In this document: positions 45,926 to 57,717 of the stretch, piece by piece | Layout of the letters: each line of letters begins with the position of its first letter | Position numbering within the stretch: the stretch's first letter is position 1 | Origin: Costus lasius | Taxonomy: Eukaryota; Streptophyta; Magnoliopsida; Zingiberales; Costaceae | DNA length: 64,000 bases | Assembly: GCA_027563935.2 (NCBI GenBank) | Contig: JANVAS020000203.1 | Span: 8,928,001-8,992,000 of the forward strand | Direction of reading: 5' to 3' | Program-made: the position numbers and the translations under genes | Notes under the pieces: generated by a model | The model's input: the letters and a program-made list of their open reading frames with translations, nothing else | The model's database searches: none | What the model was told of the DNA's origin: nothing

Positions 45926-46639
45926 TTTCTGATATGCATGCATTGTCTCGTCCTCGGCAGAGGTGGGGTCAGACCTTCTGTGGTCATCAGGCCTTCTGTG
46001 GCCTTTCTGTTTCCGATGTAGACTATCCGTTTGGACTCTGAAAATTCTGATTTTCTGTCTGTCAGTTCTGATTTCTGTAGTTCTGTTTCGATCTGTATTT
46101 AGATGTATTAGGCGGTGTGGTTAGTTGGTATGGGTTGGTATGATGTGGGGTGTAGACACGTGATGTGCAAACCAGAAAGAAAAGTAATTAAATCCTAAAA
46201 TCATAATAAGCAGCCATAATTCCAAGCAGTAAGATGATCAGATACTTAGCTGATCTGAGGAATCTGGGTTCAGTCCAACTGATCAGAATAATAGAGGAAG
46301 ATCAGGTCTTGTTATTGGGTCCAATGATCAGAGCGCGTTCTTCCCCATCGTAGAAAAATCAGGTACTTCAGGATCACCCAGCACGTTAATTATCTGCATT
46401 ACAAAATGCTAATCAAGTTTAAGACTAGGTAAATAAACAGTAATAGGTGGATGGACTGTGTCCTCATGAAGCAGCGGGGAATCGGGTGCGAGTTGGTCGA
46501 CGTGGTAGCTGTAGAAACATGAGGGAAGAGTGGCCAGCTGGTTTCGAGACTGGCGGGGGGTGTTTCCGGCCTGACAACCGGCCGGCGGTGGCGTCTGGGT
46601 GCTAGGAGACGGGCGGCGTCAACAATGCCTTGTTCGTGG

Positions 46640-47170
46640 CGGAAACAGGGGAGGACCCGGGATGGGGCAGAGGCTGCCAGCGCTCGTCGGAGACGGCCTG
46701 TACGCCCGACCTGCTACAACTGGAAGATCCTCAGGTCACGGTGAACTCGTGGCCGGAGTTTGGGGTCGAACGGGGGCTTGTCGGAGGAGGACGGTGCTGG
46801 AAGGCGGAGACGCGCTTGTTCAGCAGAACAGGGGATGCGCGCGGGCGGAACAGGGGCAGCCGGAGATCATCGGAGACGGCAAAGTCTCCCGACCTGCTAC
46901 AACTGGAAGTTCTCCTGACCAAGGCGAACGGGTGGCCGGAGTTTGGGGATCGATCGGTGACTGATCGGAGGAGATCGACGGCGATCAGTGGTGAAGTGCG
47001 GAACAGGGGCGTGAGCTGAGGCGTCACCGGAAATCTTCCGATTCCGGCGATCCAGACGTCGGATGGGGCGATCCTGCCGGTTGTGGGTTTGACCTGAAAG
47101 GGAGGATGCGTGGCTGGAGTTTGAGGACGATCCGTCGGCCGGATCGTCGCCGGCGGTGAGGCGAATGGAG
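46640..47170 (-). repeat. GC-rich degenerate repeats of about 180 bp in LTR F
   Basis: TGGCCGGAGTTTGGGG-like blocks recur at 46750, 46933 and 47111 (spacing 183 and 178), and CCCGACCTGCTACAACTGG recurs at 46705 and 46888. The repeat keeps frames open on both strands (up to 153 codons on the minus strand, 46731-47192). With no motif, I do not call a gene. Confidence 0.7.
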
Positions 47171-47400
47171 AGTCCAGATCTAGACTCGGCAAGCAGGCAG
47201 GCGTGGATTGCGACAGCGGCGGAAGCTTGTTTAAACGATGCAGAGGTGGGGAAGAGTGGCGTTCAGCTGGAGAAAAGGGAGAGGAGAGGGCAGTGGCGAC
47301 TCAAGCGCCGGAGGGGAAGGAGGAGACATCCGAACGAATCAGACAAACGCTATTTCCATTGATTTTCAGCTACAACTATTTTTGTTACAAAAAGGAGATA

Positions 47401-47416
47401 CTCTTTTATATAGAGG
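47401..47416 (-). promoter_or_regulatory. TATA box of LTR F
   Basis: The plus strand reads CTCTTTTATATAGAGG, so the minus strand carries CCTCTATATAAAAGAG, a strong plant TATA box. It is placed so that transcription would run through the GC-rich repeats toward 46141. Confidence 0.6.
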
Positions 47417-48761
47417 GGCTGGTAATAATGCCGTTGCTTCTTTCTTCATCTTCACGCCAGCTTTGTTTGCTATTCACGTAAGCTGCAACGGTTGAATTTT
47501 GACTCTCAAAATCTGTGGCCGCATTTGTTGAAGATCTTGCAGGATTTGGTGCATGGCATTTAGCGAGAATTGCAAGTATTGCTCAGGCTGAGAAGTTGAT
47601 TGGCACGTAATCTTTGAAGCTTTGGATGAGTGAATAAATGTTCATTGCAATTTGTTTTGAAGGTTAAGAGCTCCCAAATTGTTGAGAGTGGATGAAGATT
47701 GAAAGCTGGAATTGGATGTCGACTGGAACTTGCTGTGGATTTGAGCTTGGATCTTCTTGAGATGTTGACTTCAATTGTCTTGATCTCATGTTGAGTACAT
47801 GGCAAATGAAATAATAAGGATTAGTGCCACATTAAATTTAGAATGACATGCCCATCAAAATCTACATTCAATCAAGATCTACGATAATTATACAAAAATT
47901 GACTAAGTCAAAATTAAGTCAAATATGTCAAAATGCTCCTGCATCATGGTATATTCATATCCTACCTGCTTGAAGCCTATTGTTACAAGTATCTGTATTT
48001 GATTGTGTTTTGTTTCTGATATGAGTGTGCATGTTAAGCTGATTTATTTTATCTGTTAAATAAAAGAATTTCAACTTAAGCATGATATTTTTGATGTGTA
48101 CTATGGATGACTTTTAGTGTCTTTTACACACTGAGCTTTTTAGCTCACCTCCGTTGTTTAAATGTTTTCAGGTGAGACATCAAGACAGTAATCGCTACAG
48201 CTAATTGTTATGATGCTAATGTTTGATGTAATTTCTAAGAATTTTCTTCTAAAAATTTATCAGGCCTGCGTGCCTAATTTGTTATGACTTATGTGACACG
48301 TTTTATCTCCTGAGGGCTTATGCCTGTTTTCAGGATATTATATTATAGTTGTCTCGTTTAAATTATTGGATACGAGTCTTGGATTCTTTTATTGAATTGG
48401 TTCTTATTTTGAAATGTCCGATTTGAGATGTGTAACCGAATTTGTGTTGTTTTAGTATTTGAATAATCAGTTCTGCATATTTCTGAAATTCCACATATGT
48501 GTAGTGTGGACATTTGTTGTTGTTACATGTGTGTCTGTGCAGCAGTAGTTTAGTATACTTGCTGCCGGATTTTTTTCTGAACTTCCGGATTTCTATTTCC
48601 TAGTAAATCGATCCTACTCAGTTCTATGCGGTTTTCAGTTCCGTAGTAATGTCCTTCGATGCCGCTTTCTTCTTGTGTATTAATGGAAGAGTAAAATTTT
48701 TTTTAGCCCCGTATTTTACTTGTATGCGTGTGGGGTGTGTTCTGAGGGATGTTACAATGAG

Positions 48762-50084
48762 GTCGACTCAAGTCGGTTATGACTTGGTGCATGCAAGGGC
48801 AGTGGGTCTGACTAGGTCTGATGAGTGGATCCCTATTAATGGACCGTTGTAAGGTAGTAGGGCACATAAGGAAATAAAATGAAGCCAATGGGTTTTTCGA
48901 AAAATTTTATTTTCTTGATTGGATCACATGATGTTTGTATAACATGAATGATTGTCTATTTAATCTTATGTGGGCTGCCTAAATTTAATGTGTGCTGTGC
49001 TGGGGCCTGCGTGCCTGGATGTAATTGTAAATTATTTTTGTGATCTGCGCATCACATTTTAATTAATTTATAAAGTGTAATTGACCTGCGAGTCAATCAT
49101 GTCTAGATAGATTAAATTGTAATTTAATCAGACATGAGCACAGAGCACACATGGCAGAGGCGCATGCAGCAAGTGGCTTCACCAGTGGGAGGTCTAGAGT
49201 TCGACTCTAGGACAGGCGCATATTACCTGGTGGGCACATCTGAGCTGCAGTGGGCGCTTGGGCCCAGGTTGGGCCAGAGGAAATGCTAAAGACCCATCAA
49301 GAGCTCAAGTGAAGACTTAAGTTAATTAAGGTCTTACTTAGGCTTAATGGGCTTTTACCACATAAGATCATCATGCTTTCAATTTACTGTTTAAGTAATT
49401 TTGTAACTGCATGATGTATTCTTCTGCTATCACCATAGGATTTGAATGATAGTAAGAAGATAAAAGGACCGTTAAAATCCAACGTTAAATATCAAGCACG
49501 TAAGCCTTCTGACGCGAAACCTCACTGTTCTGACTATCGTTGGGGCCATGTTGTACCCACTTAATGGGCACGCCCATCTATCTTCAGACGGTGTGTGATT
49601 ACACCTGCATGTTACAGAGAAGGGATTTATCGCTTCTCGTTGCTCAGCATAGCACGTGGTGGTCCAGGGAGTAGGTCGGGTCAGCTTGACCATGTAGGCT
49701 ACATATTGAGCATATGGTAGCTATATGGAGGCAGCCATCTGTGGGATCAGAGACTGTGTTGTACCAACTCAGTTGGCACAGTCTGCTGGATTGCCCAGAT
49801 GAAGGGGAATCGCACGGGTTGGCGATTGGCAGGGATTGCCTACCAGAGATTAGTGCTTGTACTCTCTGTGCATCTTATCTCGCCTGAGCGGGACGCGGAG
49901 ACCGAGTATGAAATCTGGATCCCATCTCACTAAAAGAGTTTTACTCTTTCGGACTGTTTTACTGGATTTTTCAGTCAGATAAAATAGTTAGAAAAGAATA
50001 ATTCTTAAGTCCTGAATTGATTCTAACATTGATACTGACCTTACTGTTCTTGCATTGTTGTAGATTACTGTAGCAACGAACACC
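48762..50084 (+). other. Cop-A leader, gag-proximal part
   Basis: This resumes the Cop-A leader after Gyp-1 and its ATGAG duplication (48757-48761), in register with Cop-B. No ORF is shared with the other copies. It contains a tRNA-like module near 49153-49207. Confidence 0.8.
49153..49207 (+). promoter_or_regulatory. tRNA-like box A/box B module in the Cop-A leader
   Basis: TGGCAGAGGCG at 49153-49163 resembles box A (9 of 11) and GTTCGACTC at 49199-49207 is a perfect box B. The latter sits in a CTAGAG/CTCTAG hairpin with a TTCGA loop. Present in all three copia copies. It is too diverged at the acceptor end to be a tRNA gene. Confidence 0.4.
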
Positions 50085-53000
50085 ACAGCGTTCAATGTGC
50101 GATCCTTACTGGAAAGGGAGAAGTTTGCTGGGCCAAACTTCTCAGACTGGTACGGACACCTTAAGATTGTTCTTAAGGCTGAGAGGAAACTGTATGTCCT
50201 CGAGACGGCTATACCGCCTCAACCCGCTGCGAACGCCGCAAGGGTGGTTCGGGAAGCTTATGAGAAGCATGTCAATGATAGCATTGATGTCGCTTGCCTT
50301 ATGCTTGCGTCTATGACGCCAGAGCTTCAGCGTCAGCATGAGGATTTATCTGCTATAGAAATTATAGCAAATCTCAAGATGTTGTATGCTGCACAGGCAA
50401 GGACTGAACGCTATAACTTGACGAAACTTTTCTTTCAGAGCAAACTGACTGAAGGGAGTCTAGTGGGAGCTCACGTACTCAAGATGATTGGGTACAAGGA
50501 GGCTCTAGAGAAACTGGGACACACCATCAATCAGGAGCTTGTTGTAGACATCATCCTGCAGTCTCTCCCGGCCTCTTTCGATCCATTCATTATTAATTTT
50601 AATATGAACAAGATCGACTGTACCCCGACGGAGTTACTGAACATGCTCTTGACTACAGAGCAGACTCAGTCTCGTGAGAAGGGAAAGCCTTCATCCTCTG
50701 TCCTAATGGTTCCTTCTATGAACAAGAAGAAGGGGAAGAAGGGCAAAGCCCCTGTCAAGAGCTACAACAAGGCTCTGAAACAAAAGGTAAAGCGGTCAAA
50801 GGAATACAGATGTTTCCATTGTGGCCAGTTGGGTCACTGGAAAAAGGACTGTAAAGCGCTCCAAGGAGATAAGAAGGGAAGCAACCCTTTCGCTTCTGGC
50901 TCAGGTATATACGTGACTGAAGTCATGGTATCTTCTTCTTCTATTTCATGGGTGTTGGACACTGCATGTGGAGTTCACATTTGTTCAAATGTACAGGAAT
51001 TCAAGAGAAGAAGACAGGTGGGACAGCATGAGGTGGACCTACGAGTAGGAAACGGGGCACGGGTTGCTGCTGTTGCTGTAGGAGAATATCACATCTCTTT
51101 ACCATCTGGTCTTGTATTAGAACTGGACAATTGTTATTTTGTACTGAGCATAACTAAGAATATTATCTCTATTCCTGCTCTTGTCAGGAAAGGGTTTTCC
51201 TTTGAATGCAAGATTTCAAAGTATTATATTTCTTTTGATAATATTGTTTATGCTACTGGGTCAATTAACAATGGGTTATTCATGTTGGACATGGAATGTT
51301 CAATACAACAGATTGATATTAAGAAAGCCAAGTATGCTGATGACAGCACCTTGTTATGGCATAGTCGTTTAGGCCATATTAACAAGAAGCGCATTAAGCG
51401 GTTGCATGAACATGGACTGCTGGGATCATTCTCCTATGAGGAGCTTGATACATGCAAAGCTTGTTTAATGGGTAAAATGACGAAGTCTCCTTTTTCCAAC
51501 AAAGGTCAAAGGGCTTCAGGTTTACTTGACCTCATTCACAGTGATGTGTGTGGGCCATTTAGTAAACATGCCAGAGGTGGCTATTCATACTTCATTACCT
51601 TTACTGATGATTTCAGTAGGTATGGTTATGTCTATCTAATGAGACATAAGAGTGAATCTTTTGACAAGTTCAAAGAGTTCAAAAATGAAGTACAAAATCA
51701 GCTAGGCCGAAATATCAAGGCACTTCGTTCAGATCGAGGTGGAGAATACTTGAGTCATGAGTTTACTGACTATCTGAAGGAGTGTGGGATTATCTCACAG
51801 CTCACTCCGCCAGGAACACCGCAATGGAATGGTGTGTCCGAGAGGAGAAATAGAACCTTACTGGATATGGTTCGTTCTATGATGAGTCAGGCTACTCTAC
51901 CTTACTCCTTTTGGGGATTTGCACTGGAAACAGCTGCAAAGGTACTAAACCGAGTGCCATCCAAGGCCGTTTCAAAGACTCCATATGAGTTATGGTATGG
52001 GAAACAGCCGAGCTTGACATTTATTAAGATCTGGGGTTGCGAGGCTTATGTCAAAAAGCTCGCCTCTGGGAAACTAGAGAGCAGATCTGAAAAATGTATC
52101 TTTGTCGGTTACCCTAAAGAAACAAAGGGTTATTATTTCTACGATCCCAAAGAGAACAAAGTATTTGTTGCTCGGACGGCTATTTTTCTTGAGAAGGAAT
52201 TTCTTCTGCAAGAGGCCAGTGGGAGAGAAATAAAGCTGGATGAGTATCCAGAAGAAGGACAAAGTAGTCAAGCACAGTTGGATGAGCCTGAGCCAGTAGA
52301 TCAGGTTATTGAATAACCTGAGGCTCAGATATCACGGGAACCGCGAAGATCGGGAAGGATCCGTCGACAGCCTGAGCGCTATGACGGAGTCTACATCATT
52401 GATGATGAACCCCTCACTTATGCGGATGCGGTCAGTGGACCGGAATCAGCGAGATGGCTTGAAGCTATGCGAGCCGAGATGGACTCCATGTCAGATAACC
52501 AAGTTTGGGATTTGGTTGATCTGCCTCCGGGAGTAATCCCTATAGGCTGTAAGTGGATCTTCAAGAAGAAGGTTGACATGGATGGTAACGTGGTTACCTA
52601 TAAAGGCAGGCTAGTTGCGAAAGGTTTCAAACAAATCTACGGGATAGATTATGATGAAACTTTCTCTCCTGTAGCCATGTTCAAGTCTATCCGGATTATG
52701 CTTGCGATAGCAGCATATTATGATTATGAGATCTGGCAAATGGATGTGAAGACCGCTTTCCTTAATGGAAAATTAGAAGAGGATGTGTATATGACACAAC
52801 CTGAAGGTTTCACTAATCCATCGGATCGTCATAAAATATGCAAATTAAAGAAGTCCATTTATGGACTTAAACAAGCATCAAGAAGCTGGAATATTCGTTT
52901 TGATGAATCAATCTGTGAATTTGGTTTCATCAAGAATGAAGATGACCCGTGTGTATATAAGAGGTTTAGTGGGAGCGTGATTACTTTCCTAGTCCTCTAC

Positions 53001-53981
53001 GTCGATGATATCTTGATCATTGGAAACGATATTCCTGAACTACATGCGGTTAAGGCATGGTTAAGAAAATGTTTCCAGATGAAAGATTTAGGAGAAGCAG
53101 CCTATGTATTAGGTGTGAAGATCTACAGAGATAGATCTAAGAGGCTTCTCGGGCTGTGCCAGAGTACTTACATCGATAAAGTCCTAGAGAGATTCCATTT
53201 AGAAAATTCTAAAAGAGGATATCTTCCAGTCAGACATGGTCTGAATCTTTCAAAGAGTCAGTGTCCACAAACACAGACTGAGAAAGATGAAATGGACAAT
53301 ACGCCTTATGCTTCGGCTATTGGGTCCATTATGTATGCAATGTTGTGTACTCACCCAGACGTCGCTTACGGGTTAAGCGTGACCAGTCGATTCCAAAGTA
53401 ATCCAGGGAAGGCACACTGGATTGCGGTCAAGAACATTTTGAAATATCTTCGGAGGACCAAAGATATGTTCTTGATATATGGAGGTCAGGAAGAACTCAG
53501 TATTGAAGGATATACTGACGCTTCGTTCCAATCTGACCAGGATGATTTCCGATCGCAATCAGGCTATGCTTTTAGCTTGAATGGAGGAGCAGTAGTGTGG
53601 AAAAGTTTCAAACAATCAATTGTTGCTGATTCCACAACAGAAGCCGAGTATGTTGCAGCCTCATAAGCATCCAAGGAGGCAGTGTGGATTCGTAAGTTCG
53701 TTGAGGAACTTGGTGTTGTTCCTTCGAGTGCAGATCCTTTGGTTATCTTCTGTGATAACACTGGAGCAATAGCACAGGCAAAGGAACCACGGTCGCACCA
53801 GAAGTCCAAGCACATACAGAGAAGGTTTCACTTGATCCGGGAGATCATTGATCGTGGCGAGATCAAAGTCTGCAAGGTTCATACAGATGACAATCTAGCT
53901 GACCCGCTTACAAAGCCTCTAGCGCAGCAGAAGCATGAGAAGCACTGTAATAATATGGGTTTGAGATTTCTCAACCATTAG
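50085..53981 (+). pseudogene. gag-pol: Cop-A gag-pol polyprotein, two nonsense codons
   Basis: A frame of 1298 codons in Ty1/copia order. Gag has a CCHC knuckle at 50811-50852; protease LDTACG is at about 50955. Integrase has HSDVCGP, SDRGGEY and SERRNR blocks. RT carries YVDD near 52998-53009, and RNase H has DNTGAIAQAKE near the end. Stops are TAA at 52314-52316 (a Gln codon in Cop-B and Cop-C), between integrase and RT, and TAA at 53664-53666 (a Glu codon in Cop-C), in RNase H. At the position of the Cop-C start ATG there is ACA (50085-50087); an out-of-frame ATG lies at 50095. The polyprotein cannot be completed. There are no frameshifts. Confidence 0.92.
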
Positions 53982-53990
53982 ATTAAGTGC

Positions 53991-54001
53991 AAGTGGGAGA
54001 T
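53991..54001 (+). other. Cop-A polypurine tract
   Basis: AAGTGGGAGAT directly before the 3' LTR start at 54002, ten bases after the gag-pol stop codon. The same tract is found in Cop-B and Cop-C. Confidence 0.85.
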
Positions 54002-54174
54002 TGTTGGGGTATGCCCTTAAGGCTAATGTTTGAGGCCTTGGGATTATATCAGTATCATATATAAACTTAATGTTTATAAAGGCAATGGTTGTTATTCAGG
54101 TTGTTACATCATCTGCTGCAATATGTATACTTTTGAATAATGTCTCAATGCTGTTCAGCTAGGCTGACATGCAG
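54002..54174 (+). repeat. Cop-A 3' LTR, first 173 bp
   Basis: Matches 33277-33449 of the 5' LTR with about two substitutions and breaks off at GACATGCAG where Gyp-2 begins. The remainder lies outside the window. Confidence 0.92.
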
Positions 54175-57100
54175 TGTAACGCCCTTGATTTTCTGAATTA
54201 TGATTTAAGGTTAGAAATTCAGTTTCTGTATTTTTATCGATTAAAATTTTGGGATTTTTGCCTAATTGTAGGACTTTTTCCTACAGGGCAAAAATAATTA
54301 TTTTCGTTGGGGCTTCGAACCCTCAACCTTGACTATTTGCTCCTGGAATTCTTCCACCATGGTGGCGCATATTTCTGTGTTATTGGAGTGGCGCATGGTG
54401 GTTAAGCCCAGGTAAGCCCATTAAAGCCGATTTCCACTTAAGTTAATTGGGTTATTGGATCTTGGATCCGTTTGGGGTGGAAAAAAAATAAAAAAAAGGG
54501 GGAAAATTCGTGAGAGCTCCTCTCCCTCACGATTTTTGGTTTGTTTCTTGCCCTAGCCGCCTGTGTTGTCGCCCCTCACTGTGCTTGGCGCTCCTGCAAA
54601 ATTTCTGACGCTGGTGGTGGCAGACTGGTGGTGGACGAACTTTCTGGAGACCCCTGATCCCCTGTTTTGGCGTTTTCTCTGTGGGCGATTTTTTCTGGTG
54701 AGTAATTCGATCCTAAGGAGTCTAATCCGAATTAAAATTCGTTATTTGCCATGATTATTCGTATGGGGTTGAATTCAAATAATTATAGGGTTTTAAAATC
54801 CTGTTCTGCTGAAATCTGCATTCGTTAATCTGACCTTTGTGTACTATAACCCCAATATCTCATGGTTTATAGATCCAAATCGCACGAAATAAATTTTGTA
54901 TGAAACTAGATACATTCGGCTTTAATTTGAATCTGATATCGACCATATCCGAGCTGTATTCGTATTTCAATCTGTATTGCAAGCTAGCTGTACAAAATCA
55001 GTTTTCTGAAATTCTGGATTTCGACCTTTATGTGTTCGAACCATCATATCTCCCTAGGTATAGCTCGAAATCTTGTCAAATAAGTTTTATTAGACCGTAG
55101 GCTCGAAGAGCTTTATTTTGACTCCCATAACGCCTATTTTCGATTAGTTATTGGATCTGAAATAAATGTCTCAAGTCTGATATATGAATCTGTTTTCTTG
55201 AAATCTGAAATTCTGACCTTCCTATGTTCGAACCCTTATATCTTCCTGTCTAAAATTCGAAATCTTGTGAAACCAGTTTTATTGGAAACTAGATTCAGAG
55301 AGCTTCATTTTGAATACAATATTGACTAGCTTTGGTTCGAAATTGGATTAAAAATATATTTTGCAAACTGACAATATAAATCTGCTATGTTTTGGTTAGA
55401 CGAATATTCCTTTGTGAGAAAAATTTACATTGTATGGTTTAACCTCTTAAATTGTGGTCTGTAGTTCTTCTAAAATTTATTTGCTTGATGAGAAATTTTA
55501 GAGAAAACAAAATTGGGGATTTAACTAAGAACTTAGGAATTTTCGAAAATATAGTTGAGCCAATTTTGGGGCTTTTGTCAATTTTCTTCACGAGCGTGTA
55601 ATTAAAATTATCTGTAGTGGGGGACTGAAATTATTTACATGAAATTTGTGCGTTCTGTTAAGGTTCTGAAAGTGGCGCCCCTTACAGTAATTTTATAGCT
55701 CACGGTTTTAGGAATTTTGAGGAGATTATTTCATGAATAATTTCTGTTCTGTATTTAAATGTTTGTTATATGAATAATTTCTGTTCTGTATTTAATTGTT
55801 TGTTATGTGGATATTTCCTATTCTGTTTATATGTTGTGAAGTTTCTGAAAACCTTGAATGTGTTAAAACATTTGTGAGAACATAGAATGGTTTGACATGA
55901 ATTAAGGTTAGTTGTAAGGAATTCACTCATATAATTTCTGTTCTGTGTTTAAGGACTGGATATTGGGGTGTGTCATTTTCTAGTTTGTTAGACTTTGGGC
56001 ATAATGTAAGAATTAAGTAGTGGTTGATCCTACTTCTCTGTTTCAGTATAATCTGTTCTGTAAAATTATGCCCTAGTGTAGCACTCTTCCGTGTCCTTAC
56101 CCTCCTTCTGTGGCGCTGTAATGGTGCTGATAGTCTACTACGACCCTTGAGACACTATTTCTGTTCTGGGTTTTGGAGGCCAGAGTGCCACGTCCTAACA
56201 AGACGGGGGCCACCCACTGATACCTCCTCTACCATTCAGTTCTGGGTTTTGGAGGCCAGAGTGCCACGTCCTAACAAGACGGGGGCCACCCACTGATACC
56301 TCCTCTACCATTCAGTTCTGGGTTTTGGAGGCCAGAGTGCCACGTCCTAACAAGACGGGGGCCACCCACTGATACCTCCTCTACCATTCAGTTCTGGGTT
56401 TTGGAGGCCAGAGTGCCACGTCCTAACAAGACGGGGGCCACCCACTGATACCTCCTCTACCATTCTGTTCTGGGTATTGGAGACCAGAGTGCCACGTCCT
56501 GACAAGACGGGGGCCACCCACTGATACCTCCTTTACCATTCTGTTTCTGATATGCATGCATTGTCTCGTCCTCGGCAGAGGTGGGGTCAGACCTTCTGTG
56601 GTCATCAGGCCTTCTGTGGCCTTTCTGTTTCCGATGTAGACTATCCGTTTGGACTCTGAAAATTCTGATTTTCTGTCTGTCAGTTCTGATTTCTGTAGTT
56701 CTGTTTCGATCTGTATTTAGATGTATTAGGCGGTGTGGTTAGTTGGTATGGGTTGGTATATTCATATCCTACCTGTTTGATGCCTATTGTTACAAGTATC
56801 TGTATTTGATTGTGTTTGTTTCTGATATGAGCATGCATGTTAAGTTGATTTATCTTATCTGTTAAATAAAAAAAATTTCAACTTAAGTATGATATTTTTG
56901 ATGTGTACTATGGATGACTTTTAGTGTCTTTTACTCACTGAGCTTTTTAGCTCACCTCCGTTGTTTAAATGTTTTCAGGTGAGACATCAAGACAGTAATT
57001 GCTACAGCTAATATGACGCTAATGTTTGATGTCATTTCTAAGAATAGTCTTCTAAAGATTTATCAGGCCTGCGTGCCTAATTTATTATGACCTATATGAC

Positions 57101-57569
57101 ACGTTTTATCTCCTGAGGGCTTATGCCTGTTTTCAGGATATTATATTATAGTTGTTTCGTTTAAATTATTGGATACAAGTCTTGGATTCTTTTATTGAAT
57201 TGGTTCTTATTTTGAAATGTCCGATTTGAGATGTGTAACCGAATTTGTGTTGTTTATTTTAGTATCTGAATAATCAGTTCTGTATATTTCTGAAATTCCA
57301 CATATGTGTAGTGTGGACGTTTGTTGTTGTTACAAGATATGTGTGTCTGTGCAGCAGTAGTTTAGAATACTTGCTGCCGGATTTTTTCTGGATTTCCGGA
57401 TTTCTATTTCCTAGTAATCGATCCTATTCAGTTCTGTGCGGTTTTCTGTTCCGTAGTAATGTCCTTCGATGCCGCTTTCTTCTTGTGTTTTAATGGAAGA
57501 GTAAAAATTTTTTTGAAACCCCGTATTTTACTTGTATGCGTGTGGGGTATGATTCTGAGGGATGTTACA
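54175..57569 (+). repeat. Gyp-2 5' LTR
   Basis: 3395 bp from TGTAACGCCC to GATGTTACA, clearly the same family as the Gyp-1 LTR but visibly more diverged from it than from its own partner. It includes 191-bp units from 54832, 55023 and 55215 and five 76-bp units at 56164-56543 (TTCTGGGTTTTGG variant). Confidence 0.95.
56164..56543 (+). repeat. Five 76-bp tandem repeats in the Gyp-2 5' LTR
   Basis: Five 76-bp units as in Gyp-1, but with TTTTGG instead of TATTGG in units 1-4; unit 5 keeps TATTGGAGACC. The change being shared by four units but not the fifth points to homogenisation within the array. Confidence 0.95.
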
Positions 57570-57571
57570 GA

Positions 57572-57584
57572 TGGTATCAGAGCA
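57572..57584 (+). other. Gyp-2 primer-binding site
   Basis: TGGTATCAGAGCA two bases after the LTR, complementary to initiator Met tRNA. Confidence 0.92.
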
Positions 57585-57717
57585 ATTTTACTAGCAATTA
57601 GAAACTCCGGGGAAGGAAAACTCTGTTTGTGTATTGCTAGAAACCAAGTTAGGATCTGATTTGTGATTGAATATTGGTTGTTATTCTACTGTGTTATGTG
57701 ATGCAGGTAAAAAAAAA

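Larger units (their letters stand above)
46141..47946 (-). mobile_element. LTR F: 1806-bp solo LTR
   Basis: It starts TGATGTGGGG and ends CCTGCATCA, with terminal TGATG/CATCA, and is flanked by the exact duplication TGGTA at 46136-46140 and 47947-47951. There is no second LTR, primer site or coding region, so it fits a solo LTR left by recombination between two LTRs. Orientation is taken from a TATA box on the minus strand near 47403-47415. It is unlike the other LTRs in the window. Its middle is GC-rich and built of repeats of about 180 bp. Confidence 0.85.
35436..48756 (+). mobile_element. Gyp-1: complete Tekay-like chromovirus
   Basis: A gypsy element with LTRs 35436-38827 (3392 bp) and 43554-48756 and the exact duplication ATGAG at 35431-35435 and 48757-48761. 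The 3' LTR contains solo LTR F; removing F and its duplication restores exactly 3392 bp. It has a primer site, an intact gag-pol frame, a polypurine tract and a chromodomain-like C-terminus. About 14 LTR differences are visible (0.4 percent). The Tekay-like label rests on the long LTRs, DPG protease and C-terminal chromodomain region. Confidence 0.96.
43554..48756 (+). repeat. Gyp-1 3' LTR, interrupted by solo LTR F
   Basis: LTR sequence 43554-46140 and 47952-48756, with LTR F between. It contains the 191-bp units (44207, 44398, 44590) and the five 76-bp units at 45546-45925. The offset to the 5' LTR is constant at 8118 bp up to the F insertion, so no indel separates them there. Confidence 0.95.

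Noticed and set aside
46731..47192. 153-aa minus-strand ORF in LTR F as a protein gene
   Set aside because: It is low complexity, built of GC-rich repeats, with no domain and overlapping frames open on both strands.
49153..49230. A true tRNA gene in the Cop-A leader
   Set aside because: Box A and box B are present, but no paired acceptor stem or anticodon arm can be folded and the T-arm is off register.
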